Assembly: GCA_001687465.1 (NCBI GenBank)
Contig: LVLI01000118.1
Coordinates: 1-64,000 of the forward strand
Length of the DNA: 64,000 bases
Reading direction: 5' to 3'
From: Halocafeteria seosinensis
Taxonomy: Eukaryota; Sar; Bigyra; Bicosoecida
Part shown: piece after piece, positions 36,202 to 46,744 of the stretch
How positions within the stretch are numbered: position 1 is the first letter of the stretch
How the letters are laid out: the number at the start of each line of letters is the position of its first letter
Program-made: the position numbers and the translations under genes
Notes under the pieces: generated by a model
What the model was told of the DNA's origin: nothing
The model's database searches: none
The model's input: only the letters and a program-made list of their open reading frames with translations

Positions 36202-37001
36202 TTAATGCCGCTCAGTTGGAGTTAGTCGTACCACTTCCCGATACGGTTGTGCGTCAGTAATCTGAGTGCAGCTACTTGTACTGATATTCAATGACTTCAA
36301 CTGCGACAAATGGTGAAAGCCTAGATCCGTGGTAGTAGTTTGGCCGCAGCGTGCCATCTTTAGCGTCTTCAGGTTCGATAGATGGCAAAATGCAGAATTG
36401 GTTATAGTACTTTGGTTGCACCACAACATATCGAATGAACCAAGGTTCTTGAAATGCTGAAAGCCATCGTCAAAAATACTGGTCTGGCTGCACTCCGTGA
36501 TACTCAAGACGCCAGGCTCGACATGTTCGTAAATACATCATCAGTCAGCAGAGTGCATCCAATAATTGTCAGTGACCTCAATCAAGCAGGTATTCCATCG
36601 AGATTTGCATTCACCAATTCAGAAACACTTGCTCTGTGTATACGACCACCACATTGCAGATGCCCGGAAATTTGGCGGCAAAGTTGGAATCACGAGTCCA
36701 GGCAATTTCCAGCTCTCGATTATGAACCTGAATCTTAATTACAAGTGCATCGTGGCCACCACCCTAAACCGCAGTTTCTTTCCTTGCTTTGTTCATGCTT
36801 GTCCAACTCGTCTACGCCTCGAACCCGGTTCCAGAAGGCTACAGTCGGTGCAAGAGCGTTTTGTCCTGTAGGCACGAATGTCTTACCCAGTGCATTTCTC
36901 CTCCCTCGTTGTGGCAAACGATGGGAGTAGTACTGGAACCAGCTCTGTAGATACACTCGTACGACCCTCTCGCATGATTCTCGCGATACTGGCACTTCCA
37001 A
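36202..37001 (-). pseudogene. Leucine-rich repeat gene, decayed (array copy 2)
   Basis: The frame at 36735-37001 repeats the N-terminal domain of copy 1 (VVRVYLQSWFQYYSH, WNRVRG, WWPRCTC). After a broken stretch with several stops, 36202-36507 carries about four LRR units (TITNSAFCHLSNLKTLKMAR and DLGFHHLSQLKSLNI). The linking region near 36600 still reads as a remnant of the domain boundary (CTLLTDDVFTNMSSLAS) in another frame. It is shorter than copy 1 and clearly non-functional. It begins directly after the last LRR unit of copy 3, so the array is tandem. Confidence 0.75.
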
Positions 37002-37033
37002 GTGATTCCAGCTGTAACAGGTGCTGAAACACC

Positions 37034-38370
37034 CTATTTGTAATCGTACTCTAAGCGCACTGCGACATATCCAGTGATTTCAACTGCGATAAATGTTGGA
37101 AGGCGATATCTGTTATGGTTGTTTAACAACAACGATCCATGACTCACGACTCCAGATTGGATAAATGTTGGAACGGGATGTACATACCAATATGCAGAAA
37201 TTTTTGTTGCAAAACGTACTGAAACGCATTGTCTGTAATCATAGTTTGAGTACATCCTTGGGTGTTCAATGACTCCAACTAGGAGAAATGGTGAAAGGCA
37301 TCATCCGTTATAGCAGGTTGATCGCAGATGTCCATGCTTAATTGCTTGAGATTAGATAAATGTCCAAATACGGAGTCCGTTATGATGAACTGGTTGCAAT
37401 CACTAATATCCAATGCTTCCAGATGTGACAAGATCGTAGTCTGAGTGCAATTGCTCGAGTTCAATGATCCTAACTGCCCAAGATGTTGGAAGCTATTACC
37501 GTGATGGAAGTCTGTTTGAAGCTAGCCATCTTTAGCGCTTTTAAGTTTAATAGATATCGAAATGCAGAGTCGGTGATGGTGGACTGGCTGCAGTAACTTA
37601 TATCCAGGGCCGTCAGTCGCGATAAGTGTTGAAACGCCGAGTCTGAAATTGTACTTTGTTTGCAAACTATCATGCTTAATGACTCCAATTGCGACAAATG
37701 TTTTGAGTGCCAATGTCAGGTATGGTTGTTTGTCAGCAGGCAGCAATCTTTAACGCCTCTAGGTTCCATGAATGTCGAAACGCAGCATCAGCAATGGTGG
37801 TATGATGGACGACGTCATATTCAACACGGAAAGGTTTTGAAGATGCTGAAATCCATGATCAGAAATGCTGGTGAGAAAACACCGTCCCAAGACCCCAAAT
37901 TCGACATTCTCTCAATCATTTTATCCGTCAGAGAGTTGCTTTCAATGATTGCGAAAGACTTCAGCGAAGCAGGCCGTTCGAAAACTGCATTCGCCAGCTC
38001 CATTGGCTTTCCAATAGCATTTCCACATTCCAGATGCCCTTTAAATTCGGATAACGCGCCCATATCGACACGAGGGACTGGCCAGCAAAGAGGCGCCTAC
38101 TGTAAGAGCATCGCGGCCATGCTAACGCTTGGACCCATCCCGCATTCGCCTTCCCATTAGCCACAGCCTCCTCCTTCCGGTCATGCGCGCCTGGTATTTG
38201 GTTCCAATACGTGAGTGTGGACTCCAGATTGGCCTCTTCTACCAACGGCATGGGGACCACAATCAGCTCTCGTCCCGCTGCACACCTCTCTTGCGCTTTT
38301 GCAAGCGGTGCGAGTAGTGCTGGAATCAAGTGTCCAAATAGACTCGTAAGAGCGCCTCACATGACATGGT
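37034..38370 (-). pseudogene. Leucine-rich repeat gene, decayed (array copy 3)
   Basis: The N-terminal domain is read at 37961-38370 in broken frames (LIPALLAPLAKAQERC, LAWPRCSYSRRLFAGQSLV, SIWARYPNLKG), matching copy 1 in order. LRR units follow at 37470-37697 (SDSAFQHLSRLTALDISYCS) and 37279-37464 (TDSVFGHLSNLKQLSMDICD), with degenerate ones down to about 37034. Stops and frame changes separate every block. Together with copy 2 it shows head-to-tail duplication of one ancestral gene. Confidence 0.75.
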
Positions 38371-38536
38371 GGACGCAAGTGTGGGTTATGGCCCACCCAG
38401 TGGCAAACACGGCCGACGACAGTACGATATTGCATGGCATTCCAATCTGTGAATGCCCATTATATTGCACTCGCGCAGTCCACTAGCGGCATATTCGCTT
38501 CAATGAATATGAAAAGAAAGAAATAAAAAAAAAAAT

Positions 38537-38554
38537 ACACACACACACACACAC
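38537..38554 (+). repeat. AC dinucleotide microsatellite
   Basis: Nine AC units directly follow an A-rich run starting near 38518. It lies between LRR copy 3 and the ETHE1 gene. Confidence 0.85.
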
Positions 38555-38862
38555 AAACCCACTTAACGCGCCTCATTATCTCTCGTCACATGGAGAGCAC
38601 TTTGATGCAAGTTGTTTGTGAAGATGATGTGCATACATTCCGTCGAATAACGTGGTTGGAAAGTGCACACTGTACTACCACACAGGTGCGAGGATGACTT
38701 GGGTTTGTTTCAGCTGTGGTATCTGCGTTATAGTTGGACACGGTGGTTGTGCTTGCACTTAAAACACAACACATTGAGAGAGCAGCACAGCACGCAACCT
38801 CGCGTGGTGGTGGTGACTGTATAGTCTACAGAGATTGTGTACAGTCTACATCTGGAGGAGTG

Positions 38863-40000
38863 ATGCTTTCGCACAAAGCTCCACTGTACATGAGGGTGGC
38901 GGCACTGCGAAGCGGTATCGCTCAAACGCGCACATGGTATGGCGTGGCGAAGCGCAGTGCACCAAACATATTCAAATGCCCCATGTCCACAGCTACGGCC
39001 ACTCAACCGACAAAGCAAGGAACGGGGAAATTGTTGTTTCGGCAACTGTTTGATCGGGAGACATGCACGTATACTTACTTGCTTTGTGACGCGGAAGCTC
39101 GTGAAGCCGTGTTGATAGACCCCGTGGATACACTGGTGGACAGAGATGCCCAATTCATCAATGAATTAGGCATGAATTTGAAATACGTTAGTACGTAAAA
39201 CACATGTGGATTTGATACGCAACTATAAGTATGTCACTATCACCTCTCGTTTGCAGTGAATACGCATATGCACGCCGACCATATTACTGGCACCGGTCTA
39301 TTGAAAAAGACGTTCCCAGGAGCACAATCCGTCATTGGACGAGCAGCGAATGCTCAGGCTGATGTGCTCTTGGACCCCGGTGACACATTACAGTTCGGGT
39401 AAGTAACCTATTGGACATACGAACTCGACACTACACAGGTCTCGGTCTTCTTTTTCCCAGTGATCTTTCGCTTCATGTACGGCCTACACCCGGCCATACG
39501 GATGGCTGTCTGACCTACGTTTCCGAGGATCATAGCATGGCATTCACTGGCGACGCTTTATTTGTCCGCGGATGTGGACGAACCGACTTCCAAAACGGCG
39601 ATGCAGCTACCATGTATGAATCCGTGCACTCCCAATTATTTACTCTTCCCGATGAATGCTTAGTATATCCGTGCCATGACTACAAAGTAAGCAATGGTTG
39701 TACCCGCCCAGAATTGCGACGTTACAAACGTCAAAATGAAAAGCTCCTTCCTCTTTGCAGGGAAGAACTGTTACCACTATAGGCGAAGAGAAACAGTTCA
39801 ATCCTCGGCTAACAAAGTCGAAAGAAGATTTTATCGAGTTGATGAGCAATCTGAACCTTCCATACCCCAAATTCATAGGTAAGCATTTCCAACGAGTGTA
39901 TATGCTATATGAAACTGTATCTGCACTTAACATGTTGAGCGGCTCAGATAAGGCTCTCCCTGCAAACAAAGTCTGTGGATTTCATGGGGCTGAGGACTAA
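38863..40000 (+). CDS. ETHE1: ETHE1-type mitochondrial persulfide dioxygenase
   Basis: Exons are 38863-39190, 39257-39398, 39461-39686, 39761-39878 and 39948-40000, all in phase; 288 residues. The first about 40 residues are basic and hydroxyl-rich, as in a mitochondrial presequence. The metallo-beta-lactamase fold follows, with the iron-binding motif [44 protein letters not shown] and LVYPCHDY. The family-specific end is [26 protein letters not shown] and [14 protein letters not shown]1 oxidises glutathione persulfide to sulfite in mitochondrial sulfide detoxification. The GRTDFQ segment supports ETHE1 over glyoxalase II. The gene is intact although LRR pseudogenes lie on both sides. Confidence 0.94.
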
Positions 40001-40779
40001 CCCGGTGCTTCACTGTCACCACTCCGTCAGTACCAAAACTCCTACGAGCCGCTTGTCTTCTCCAACAATCTGAAACACTCAGTACATCAATACGCATTGG
40101 TATCACCCGTTCTCTCCTACGTAGCTCAGCCTCTTCTTCCATTCACCCCTGTTGGCGTTGAGAAGCGTGTTCTTAATTGATGGACAACAAGTTCCATTCC
40201 TCAATGTAGCCCTTCGCGTTAACAGCCCTACAGTTCAAGTATTTCCATCATACCCTCCTTCTCTGGCATAGGAGCTAGGGGTCTAAGAAGATTTTCAGGG
40301 ACGGCGAGAGTCTGGGACGTAGACGATGAGTAACCTAGGTAAGAGTTTGCCGTAATTCTCGTTGAATGGACGTGCTCAGTGACTCCAATAAAGGAACTGC
40401 GAGCACTCGCTTTGGACACCTCCTCTGTTAGTTCCACTTGCAAAGTGCTCCTCCTTCGTCCAACCGCTTGGTCTCCTCAAAGCGCAATGGCGTTTATTGA
40501 CGAAGATTAAAAACCCATTATCTTCGTCTGATAGCCGTCCATCTATTCACTAAATGCGTTCAAGTGCATAATCTGAGATAACATTTCCTCATACTGCCGA
40601 TCCTTCTCAGTCATGGTGCGTGGCGAATAAGTAGAGCCCGAAATTCTCGTCACGATGCTGAGGAGTTTATGTTCTGACCAAAAGAGATTCGCTGACTCTC
40701 CGGAAACCACTTGGAACAGCGGTACCCAACGAGTGCAGATTCTGCAATTTCGGTAAACATTGCAAAGTGGCACCTGTAG
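40001..40779. other. Intergenic DNA, probably decayed
   Basis: Short minus-strand frames at 40228-40443 and 40543-40773 may be very old remnants of the LRR family's N-terminal domain, but the resemblance is too weak to call. Nothing else is recognised. Confidence 0.4.
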
Positions 40780-41210
40780 CAGTTATTTGATTGCAAAACC
40801 CGATATTCAACGACGTCAAGTAACGAAAAGCCTTATCTGTGATCGTCGTCTAAGGAACAGTAGACCGGAATAAAATAACGTCAGTCATTGTCGTTTGACG
40901 GCATCAGAGCATTTGCAGAAAAGACAGCCCACACTGTGACACAACGCGGAATCTGCTATGATGGACTGCTTATACTAATTGCAATCAAGTAATTCGAGAC
41001 GTGGCGCAAGTGCTGGAACGCCGAGTCTGCGATTGTAGTCTGAAGCCAATCTACCCATACTCAATGACTCCAACTGCGCCAAATGTTGAGAAGCAACATC
41101 CATTGCAGAAGTTGGACACAAGTTCCTCATAGCCGACGCTTCAGGTCTGATAAACGTCGAAAGGGAAAATTCGAGATGGTGGCTTGATACTTCGGTCACC
41201 AACTTGCAGC
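40780..41210 (-). pseudogene. Leucine-rich repeat remnant (array copy 4)
   Basis: Isolated repeat units are still legible: TTITDKAFRYLTSLNIGFCN at about 40790-40860, CRQTTMTDV just upstream on the same strand, and TTIADSAFQHL near 41000-41040. Stops and frame changes separate them. It extends the LRR array beyond the ETHE1 gene, which therefore sits inside the array. Confidence 0.6.
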
Positions 41211-41295
41211 AGCCCCAAGGCGACGACGGTTTCGGGGAAGACGCGATCAAGTTCCTCAAGAGAATTGTCAGGGCTCCTGCTGGGGAACAAGAGAG

Positions 41296-42246
41296 ATGCG
41301 GAAGTTCGTAGCGGAACTTTCGCATGCTAATGACGTACTATCGGGTATGCTGCACCTCAACGACGAACCCAAAGCTAAGACTCTACCAAACACGACTACA
41401 CCAGGTGGCAACCCAGGGCACGCAGGAGCTGGGGCTGTATGCTACAGGGTTGGGCCAGCTGGCACTAAACTCCAGTTAGGCCTCTCAAGCCAGTACGTTG
41501 GGCCACACAAGACTAACAACGAAGCCGAATACGAAGGCCTGCTGCTGGGACTGAAACTGGTCTTCGAAGCACTTGACGCATCCCCAAGTGAGTTACTAGC
41601 CCCGGTGGACGTCCGCATGGAATGCGACTCACAAACGATGGTGGATCACATGAATGGCGAAGCCCAGTGCCGCAAGGATAAGCTCATCCCGCTCTTCGAG
41701 AGGGCACGGACTGAATGGTTCCACCTTAAGAACCTCCCAATGGTGAGGAGCGCAGAGACTAGGTTCATACACAGGGCTGCGAACTCGGCTGCCGACCGCT
41801 TGACTAAGACCGCGTCAAACAACCCAGTGGGTAATGGTTTATCTTGCTTAGACTGGCCGCCTAGAGCTACGCACACGGTAGACGATGTCGAGAAGTTTAT
41901 CGACTTCAGGCTCCACGACAAGCGGATACTCGTCCACTGGCACAATTGTACCCAGAAGCAGCACGGACGTGGGAACCGGCTTCGTGGCTTCAGAAGGACC
42001 TGGGTAGCCGCACCCTCTTCGATCTCGAGCAGGAGATGTACTTCAATCTGGGCTATGTTGACGAAACTGAGGTGGACGGAATTCCTGGGTAGCCACCTCC
42101 TGCGTCAGGTGGTGGCTTGTCATTGGTCACAACTGTTGCGTCGGGAACAAACCTGCCTGCGCTGCTGCAACCGGTCTTGGCGTCGGCGCCGCTGTGGCAG
42201 GCTCAGGGTCTTCTCCTGCCAGACTGAGCCTTGTCGGTACCTCTGA
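41296..42246 (+). CDS. RNase H-like domain protein, possibly inactive
   Basis: A frame of 316 codons from an ATG encodes an RNase H fold of the plant-type RVT_3 class at about residues 35-185: GGNPGHAGAGAVCYRVG, TNNEAEYEGLLLGLKLVFEA, VRMECDSQTMVDHMNGEAQC and RFIHRAANSAADRLTKTAS. The Glu and the second and third Asp of the active site are visible. The first Asp, normally a few residues before GNPG, is absent (NTTTPGGNPG), so cleavage activity is doubtful. The last about 90 residues are Arg- and Cys-rich and look like read-through. No reverse transcriptase or integrase is nearby. It may be a fragment of a retroelement or a captured domain. Confidence 0.5.
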   Translation: MRKFVAELSHANDVLSGMLHLNDEPKAKTLPNTTTPGGNPGHAGAGAVCYRVGPAGTKLQLGLSSQYVGPHKTNNEAEYEGLLLGLKLVFEALDASPSELLAPVDVRMECDSQTMVDHMNGEAQCRKDKLIPLFERARTEWFHLKNLPMVRSAETRFIHRAANSAADRLTKTASNNPVGNGLSCLDWPPRATHTVDDVEKFIDFRLHDKRILVHWHNCTQKQHGRGNRLRGFRRTWVAAPSSISSRRCTSIWAMLTKLRWTEFLGSHLLRQVVACHWSQLLRREQTCLRCCNRSWRRRRCGRLRVFSCQTEPCRYL

Positions 42247-42432
42247 CATTGGGGGCGCAGGCATGGCTCCTCCCCCGATGCCTCCTGAGCATAACCAGTG
42301 TTGTGTTCCCTCACGGCGCATGTCAGCAAGGCTGCAGGAACAGTGGGCCCGTCGCTGCTTAACACGGGCACCGCTCCTCGTTAAGAGGATACGGTCAACT
42401 TCCCGGCCGGTGGGCTATCTGTCACATTTGTG

Positions 42433-42482
<50 letters not shown>

Positions 42483-42959
42483 TGTTTCTGCTCAGCAGAA
42501 TCTGCTGGTTGGTGTGGTTCAGTGCACTCAAATTGGTTGTATCAATATTGGAGCAATTACCGGTTTCCATCTCTAGCTTCCTGCATGTACACTGATCCCA
42601 AGCACATCATTCACCATCCTCGATTAGGTTATATCCTGCCACATTGAGAAAGGATCTTGGAACCTAAGAGGAGATACCGACAGTGACTACTGCCAAGAGT
42701 GTCAGGGTTGTGAAGGTCGACTGCGCGCGTAAAAGCCAGACCATTCGGACAGAGTTAAGAGTAAATTGTTTGGATTGACCACCCTTTGTCACAAGCCCTC
42801 TACGTCTGCAAATACCCTACGTACTAGCACTTCGCTTCTATTCCTTACTTTGCGCAATAAATAGCGTTGTATTACTATTGTAGAGGAGGTATCTTCTCGG
42901 ATCCCGACTTCTAACGAGCCCAGGGCGCCAATTCTTGATTGCAACCACTGACAACGAAA
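42247..42959. other. Intergenic DNA with microsatellite
   Basis: Apart from the GT repeat at 42429-42487, I see nothing here. It should contain the promoter of the importin alpha gene. Confidence 0.5.
42429..42487 (+). repeat. GT dinucleotide microsatellite
   Basis: About 59 bp of TG repeats with two interruptions (TTTG near 42445 and TATG near 42476). The Val/Cys-rich open frames over it are artefacts of the repeat. Confidence 0.9.
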
Positions 42960-44972
42960 ATGGAGGAGAATATGATACCCCAAACGCTCCAAGAGCGCCA
43001 GAAACAGATCAAGGGAGGATTATCCATCGAAGATGGGCGACGTCGAAGAGTGCAGCATTCTATAGAGCTGCGTAAAAACAAGCGCCAGGAGAGCCTGCAA
43101 AAGCGTCGGAATTTGGCGCGAACCCCACCACCTGCTCCAGAGAGCTCCGTGGGAAATCAGCAACCACAAACTCCAAATAATCCAAATGAGGCTTCCGGAG
43201 AGATGAATGGACTCCATGAAAAGGTTGCGTTGCAACACCTCCAAGCTTATGCGCAAGGTGCGTGTGTCCTAGCTCCAACGCGCGTAAACTCACTTGCAAC
43301 AAACTGGGTTGCTTTGCCAATATCCTCTATGCAGAATGTATGAGTGACGACAGAACCACAAGACTTGCTGGAGTAAATGCGATACGACGGCTCCTCTCCG
43401 TCGCTGAGGATCCGCCAGTGGATGAGGTTTTGCAAACAAATGTAGTTCCTCACTTCGTGCGCATCATGAACGACTATGATTTCCCCAAGATCCAATTTGA
43501 AGCATGCTGGGCAATAACTAATATCGGATCATCGGATCACACGCCTGTCCTCGCAGAGCATGGAGCCATTCCAGTATTGGGTAAGTGAAAATGTCGTATC
43601 CCAACAAAACGAGTATCGGCTGATGAAACTTGAGACTTCTCCTTCGCAGTGAGCTTAATGAAAAATTCCGTAGACACCAATGTCCGCGATCAAAGCATCT
43701 GGTGTTTAGGGTAAGTAAAGAACGTGATAGATCAGATGCAAATCAGAGACGGCACATATCATGAAACCATTCTTGCAGTAACGTGGCTGGGGATGGACCT
43801 CGGTTGAGAAATGAGCTCCTTCAGACACCGAATGCGGTGGAGCATTTAATGCTGAATATTAAGCATCCAGGCAGCACCGCTTTACTGCGGAATGCCACTT
43901 GGACACTTAGTAATCTCTGCAGAGGTAAACCCTCTCCCGAGAAACGCTTCACGCAGTATGTTGTATCGCACTGGTTGGTACCACACCTGATTCGTGATTC
44001 GATTATGCTCCGTTACGTGGACTACGCAGACAATTCGTTCCTGCTCTTGCTCACTTGATCACACTGGAAGATACCGAAGTGCTGACAGATGCGCTTTGGG
44101 CATTATCATACTTGACAAACAGTGAGAATGAGACCATTGAGCTTGTGGTAAACAGCAACATAACGGGCAGAGTGATTAGCCTGTTGGCTCACACTAGTTA
44201 CGATATAGTCATACCTGCTCTGCGCACAGCCGGTAACATAGTTGCCGGAACGGATGAGCAAGCAGATGCTGCTGTTCAAGCCGGTATCATTCCTAAACTA
44301 GTCCATCTCATGAACCACGATCGGAAAAATGCAATTAGAGAGGCGGTCTGGACAGCATCAAATATCGCCGCCGGTACTCGCGACCAAATTTCCGCCTTGG
44401 TATCGTACCCCGGAGCGTTGGATATGGTCATCAAACATCTGACAAGTAGCCCGTGGGAAATTAAGAAGGAGGCTGCTTGGACCGTTGCGAATATTGTTAA
44501 CAGTGGCACAGGCAACGATATCGATGTGTTAGTAGCAACCAACGTCCTGGAGCCAATGGTATCTCTAATACATAGTAGTGACGCTAGAATTACCCTGGTG
44601 CTCCTGGAGGCATTTGAGTCGATACTTCAGCAGGGTAGGAAGAACCTCGAAGCAGGGAGATCGAGTGACTTTACCGACCACTTCGAGCAGGCAGGGGGAG
44701 TTGACGCACTGGAAAGCCTGCAGGAACACGAGAACGAGCAAGTATATGCAAAAGTTGTTGAAATTTTACAAGAATTTTTCGAAGCAGAAGAGGATACCGA
44801 GGACCAAAACTTTATGCCGGGTATTACAGAGACAGGCAACGGGAACACTGCATTCGCATTCGGATCAAAACAGCCATCGGCGCCTCCCCCAAATCATGAA
44901 AGTCCAATGTTTGGATTTGGAAGCGAAGTTACCAGCCCTAGTGGAGGGTTCGATTTCTCCAACTTCACATGA
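42960..44972 (+). CDS. Importin subunit alpha
   Basis: Exons are 42960-43257, 43335-43580, 43650-43710, 43779-43955 and 44030-44972, in phase; 574 residues. The N-terminus has an importin-beta-binding stretch (GRRRRVQHSIELRKNKRQES, LQKRRN). Armadillo repeats follow, with the NLS-contacting tryptophan and asparagine motifs: FEACWAITNIGS, IWCLGNVAGD, ATWTLSNLCRGKPSP, ALWALSYLTN, AVWTASNIAAG and AAWTVANIVNS. It ferries NLS cargo through nuclear pores together with importin beta. The tail is unusual in carrying FAFGS and MFGFGS, FG-like motifs that resemble nucleoporin repeats; many homologues end in a plainer acidic tail. One of four donors is GTGCGT, the others GTAAGT or GTATGT. Confidence 0.95.
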
Positions 44973-45146
44973 GCTTGAGTACACGTGAGGGTCTACGCAT
45001 AGCGGCAGTAATGTATATCCCCAGTGGCCACCACGGCGACAATTGAGTGAGTTAGGGCCTATGATTTCCCCGGAGGGATCAGCTGATGGCCGTTCGCATT
45101 CCATTAATAGTTACTTCTTTAGAGTCATTCTATGTTCCTGTACCCA

Positions 45147-46687
45147 TTATCCGCCACATCTTTGCTGGGCTGCATCCGGCTGACAAACCAGCTGAGATAT
45201 GGGAGCAATGCAGGCCGCATCATTGCTCCGAGAAAAGTGTAGCACTAAGTCTGCTGTGTCTTTGCCGCGGTTGACGCGCTGGAGAATCTTCAAGTCATTT
45301 CTATTATAGTAGTCTGTTGCCTCCCTTTCCGTCAACCCACTTTCAACCTTTCTCTGTACTAATCGTTTTCTACTTTCATCTTCTGTGACGTCTAGAAAGA
45401 TAGAGTAGTCCAACTTTTCCGTCACAGCTTTCCACCTGATTCCTTCACCTGAAGAAGGAGGTTCAAATAAAGAGCCATGCAGCATATACAGTCCTTCGAA
45501 AATGACTAATAGGCTACCAGGTCCTACGACAATCTGATTTTCCACAGGGTCATGCAGTTTCCTGTCGTACTCAGGGAGCCTTAAAGTAGTCGACAGATCA
45601 GAGAGTATCTCCAGATCAGATGCTAACTTCTCAGCATTGATTGTTGGCTCGCAGCCTTTGATATCTTTCAGACAGTGCCCTTGGGACTGCTTAGATGGCG
45701 AATGGTGAGAGTACTCTGGCGGTACAGGATTGCTCCGCAAGTAAGTGTTTGTGTGATGATAGCCGTCCATTCCCACAGGGACACAAACTAAATTATTCGG
45801 AGCCTTTCCAATTATGTGTTGACATCCCAGAAGCCAGAGCTCATTGACAATCTTTGTTAGAACTTGAGCGAGAAAACTCTTTCCACTCCCGGCCCCTCCA
45901 GATATTCCGACAATTACTCGTTTCATGCCCGACGGCTCGTGGTCCACAGCAGGTTTCCCATTTTTACCGAGCAAACCCAGTAACATCCATTGAGCCAGTG
46001 GCAGATAACTGTCTTTGAAGGTATTAAAGTTGCACGCAACAGTCTGAGCCAGCCCTGATAGTTCCATATCCAGTTTTCGCCAACCATCCGTAGCACCCAT
46101 GTCTTGGCTATGTCCACTGGGTTCAATGGTTTTAGAGCCAGCATCTTCTGCGGCAGAACAAGTGGGGTGTATGGTAGAAGCTAAAGCCGTATGTCCCCCG
46201 GTATTGTGGAATAAAGTATACCCTGTCATTGGAAGTCCATCGCTTACGCCATCCACAAATACTTTCGGCGGCTGCTGTGGCTGCACATCCCTCGTGTCGG
46301 TGTCGGAGCACACAGAGAAAGTAGGCGATCCATCAGCTCCATCCGGAATTTCATCAAAAATGGACTCCCACAACTGCAGACAAGTGGATTTATCTAAATC
46401 TTGCTGGAAGAATTCAAACAGTTGCGGTCCATAGCGGGGTAGGACGTCTAGCAGGTTATCCATTGCCCAATGGCACCCAGTCCACTCGCTACCCGTGCAC
46501 AGACTGTATACGAGGGGGAATTTGCATGAAAAAGTGCGTATGTTCGTATCAATACGGCTGAACGTATCTTCGGAAGATGATCCAAGTTGAAGTTGGATAT
46601 CGCCGATATGATTGTTCGCTCCACACTTTGTTCCAAGTGGACCAAGTAGCGAAGAACCTGTGCTGAATGAGGTTCCACAGAGTCCAT
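45147..46687 (-). CDS. P-loop kinase of the uridine kinase / YggC-YFH7 type
   Basis: The ATG at 46687 opens a frame to 46448, and a second frame carries the rest to 45147. The best join is exons 46477-46687 and 45147-46447, giving 503 residues across a 29-bp intron, though a longer intron is possible. The kinase half has a Walker A motif (GISGGAGSGKS), a substrate-binding MDGYHHTNTYL, then GSLLVIFEGLYML, a Walker-B-like LDYSIFLDV and RLVQRKVESGLTEREA. This order fits the PRK/uridine kinase superfamily, nearest to YggC and yeast YFH7. The substrate cannot be told. The N-terminal about 230 residues have no recognised domain. The start codon is only 57 bp from the divergent AlgH-like gene. Confidence 0.8.
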
Positions 46688-46744
46688 TTTGTCCTGTTAT
46701 CCTCCAAGACACGGTTGATATTGCAGCCTAGCTATTGAACTATC
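46688..46744. promoter_or_regulatory. Very short bidirectional promoter
   Basis: Only 57 bp separate the proposed start codons of the P-loop kinase (minus) and the AlgH-family gene (plus). Any shared promoter core and both 5' leaders must fit here or overlap coding sequence. If the kinase starts further inside its frame, the gap is larger. Confidence 0.5.

Noticed and set aside
42194-42595. Val/Cys-rich open frames
   Set aside because: They are translations of the GT microsatellite.
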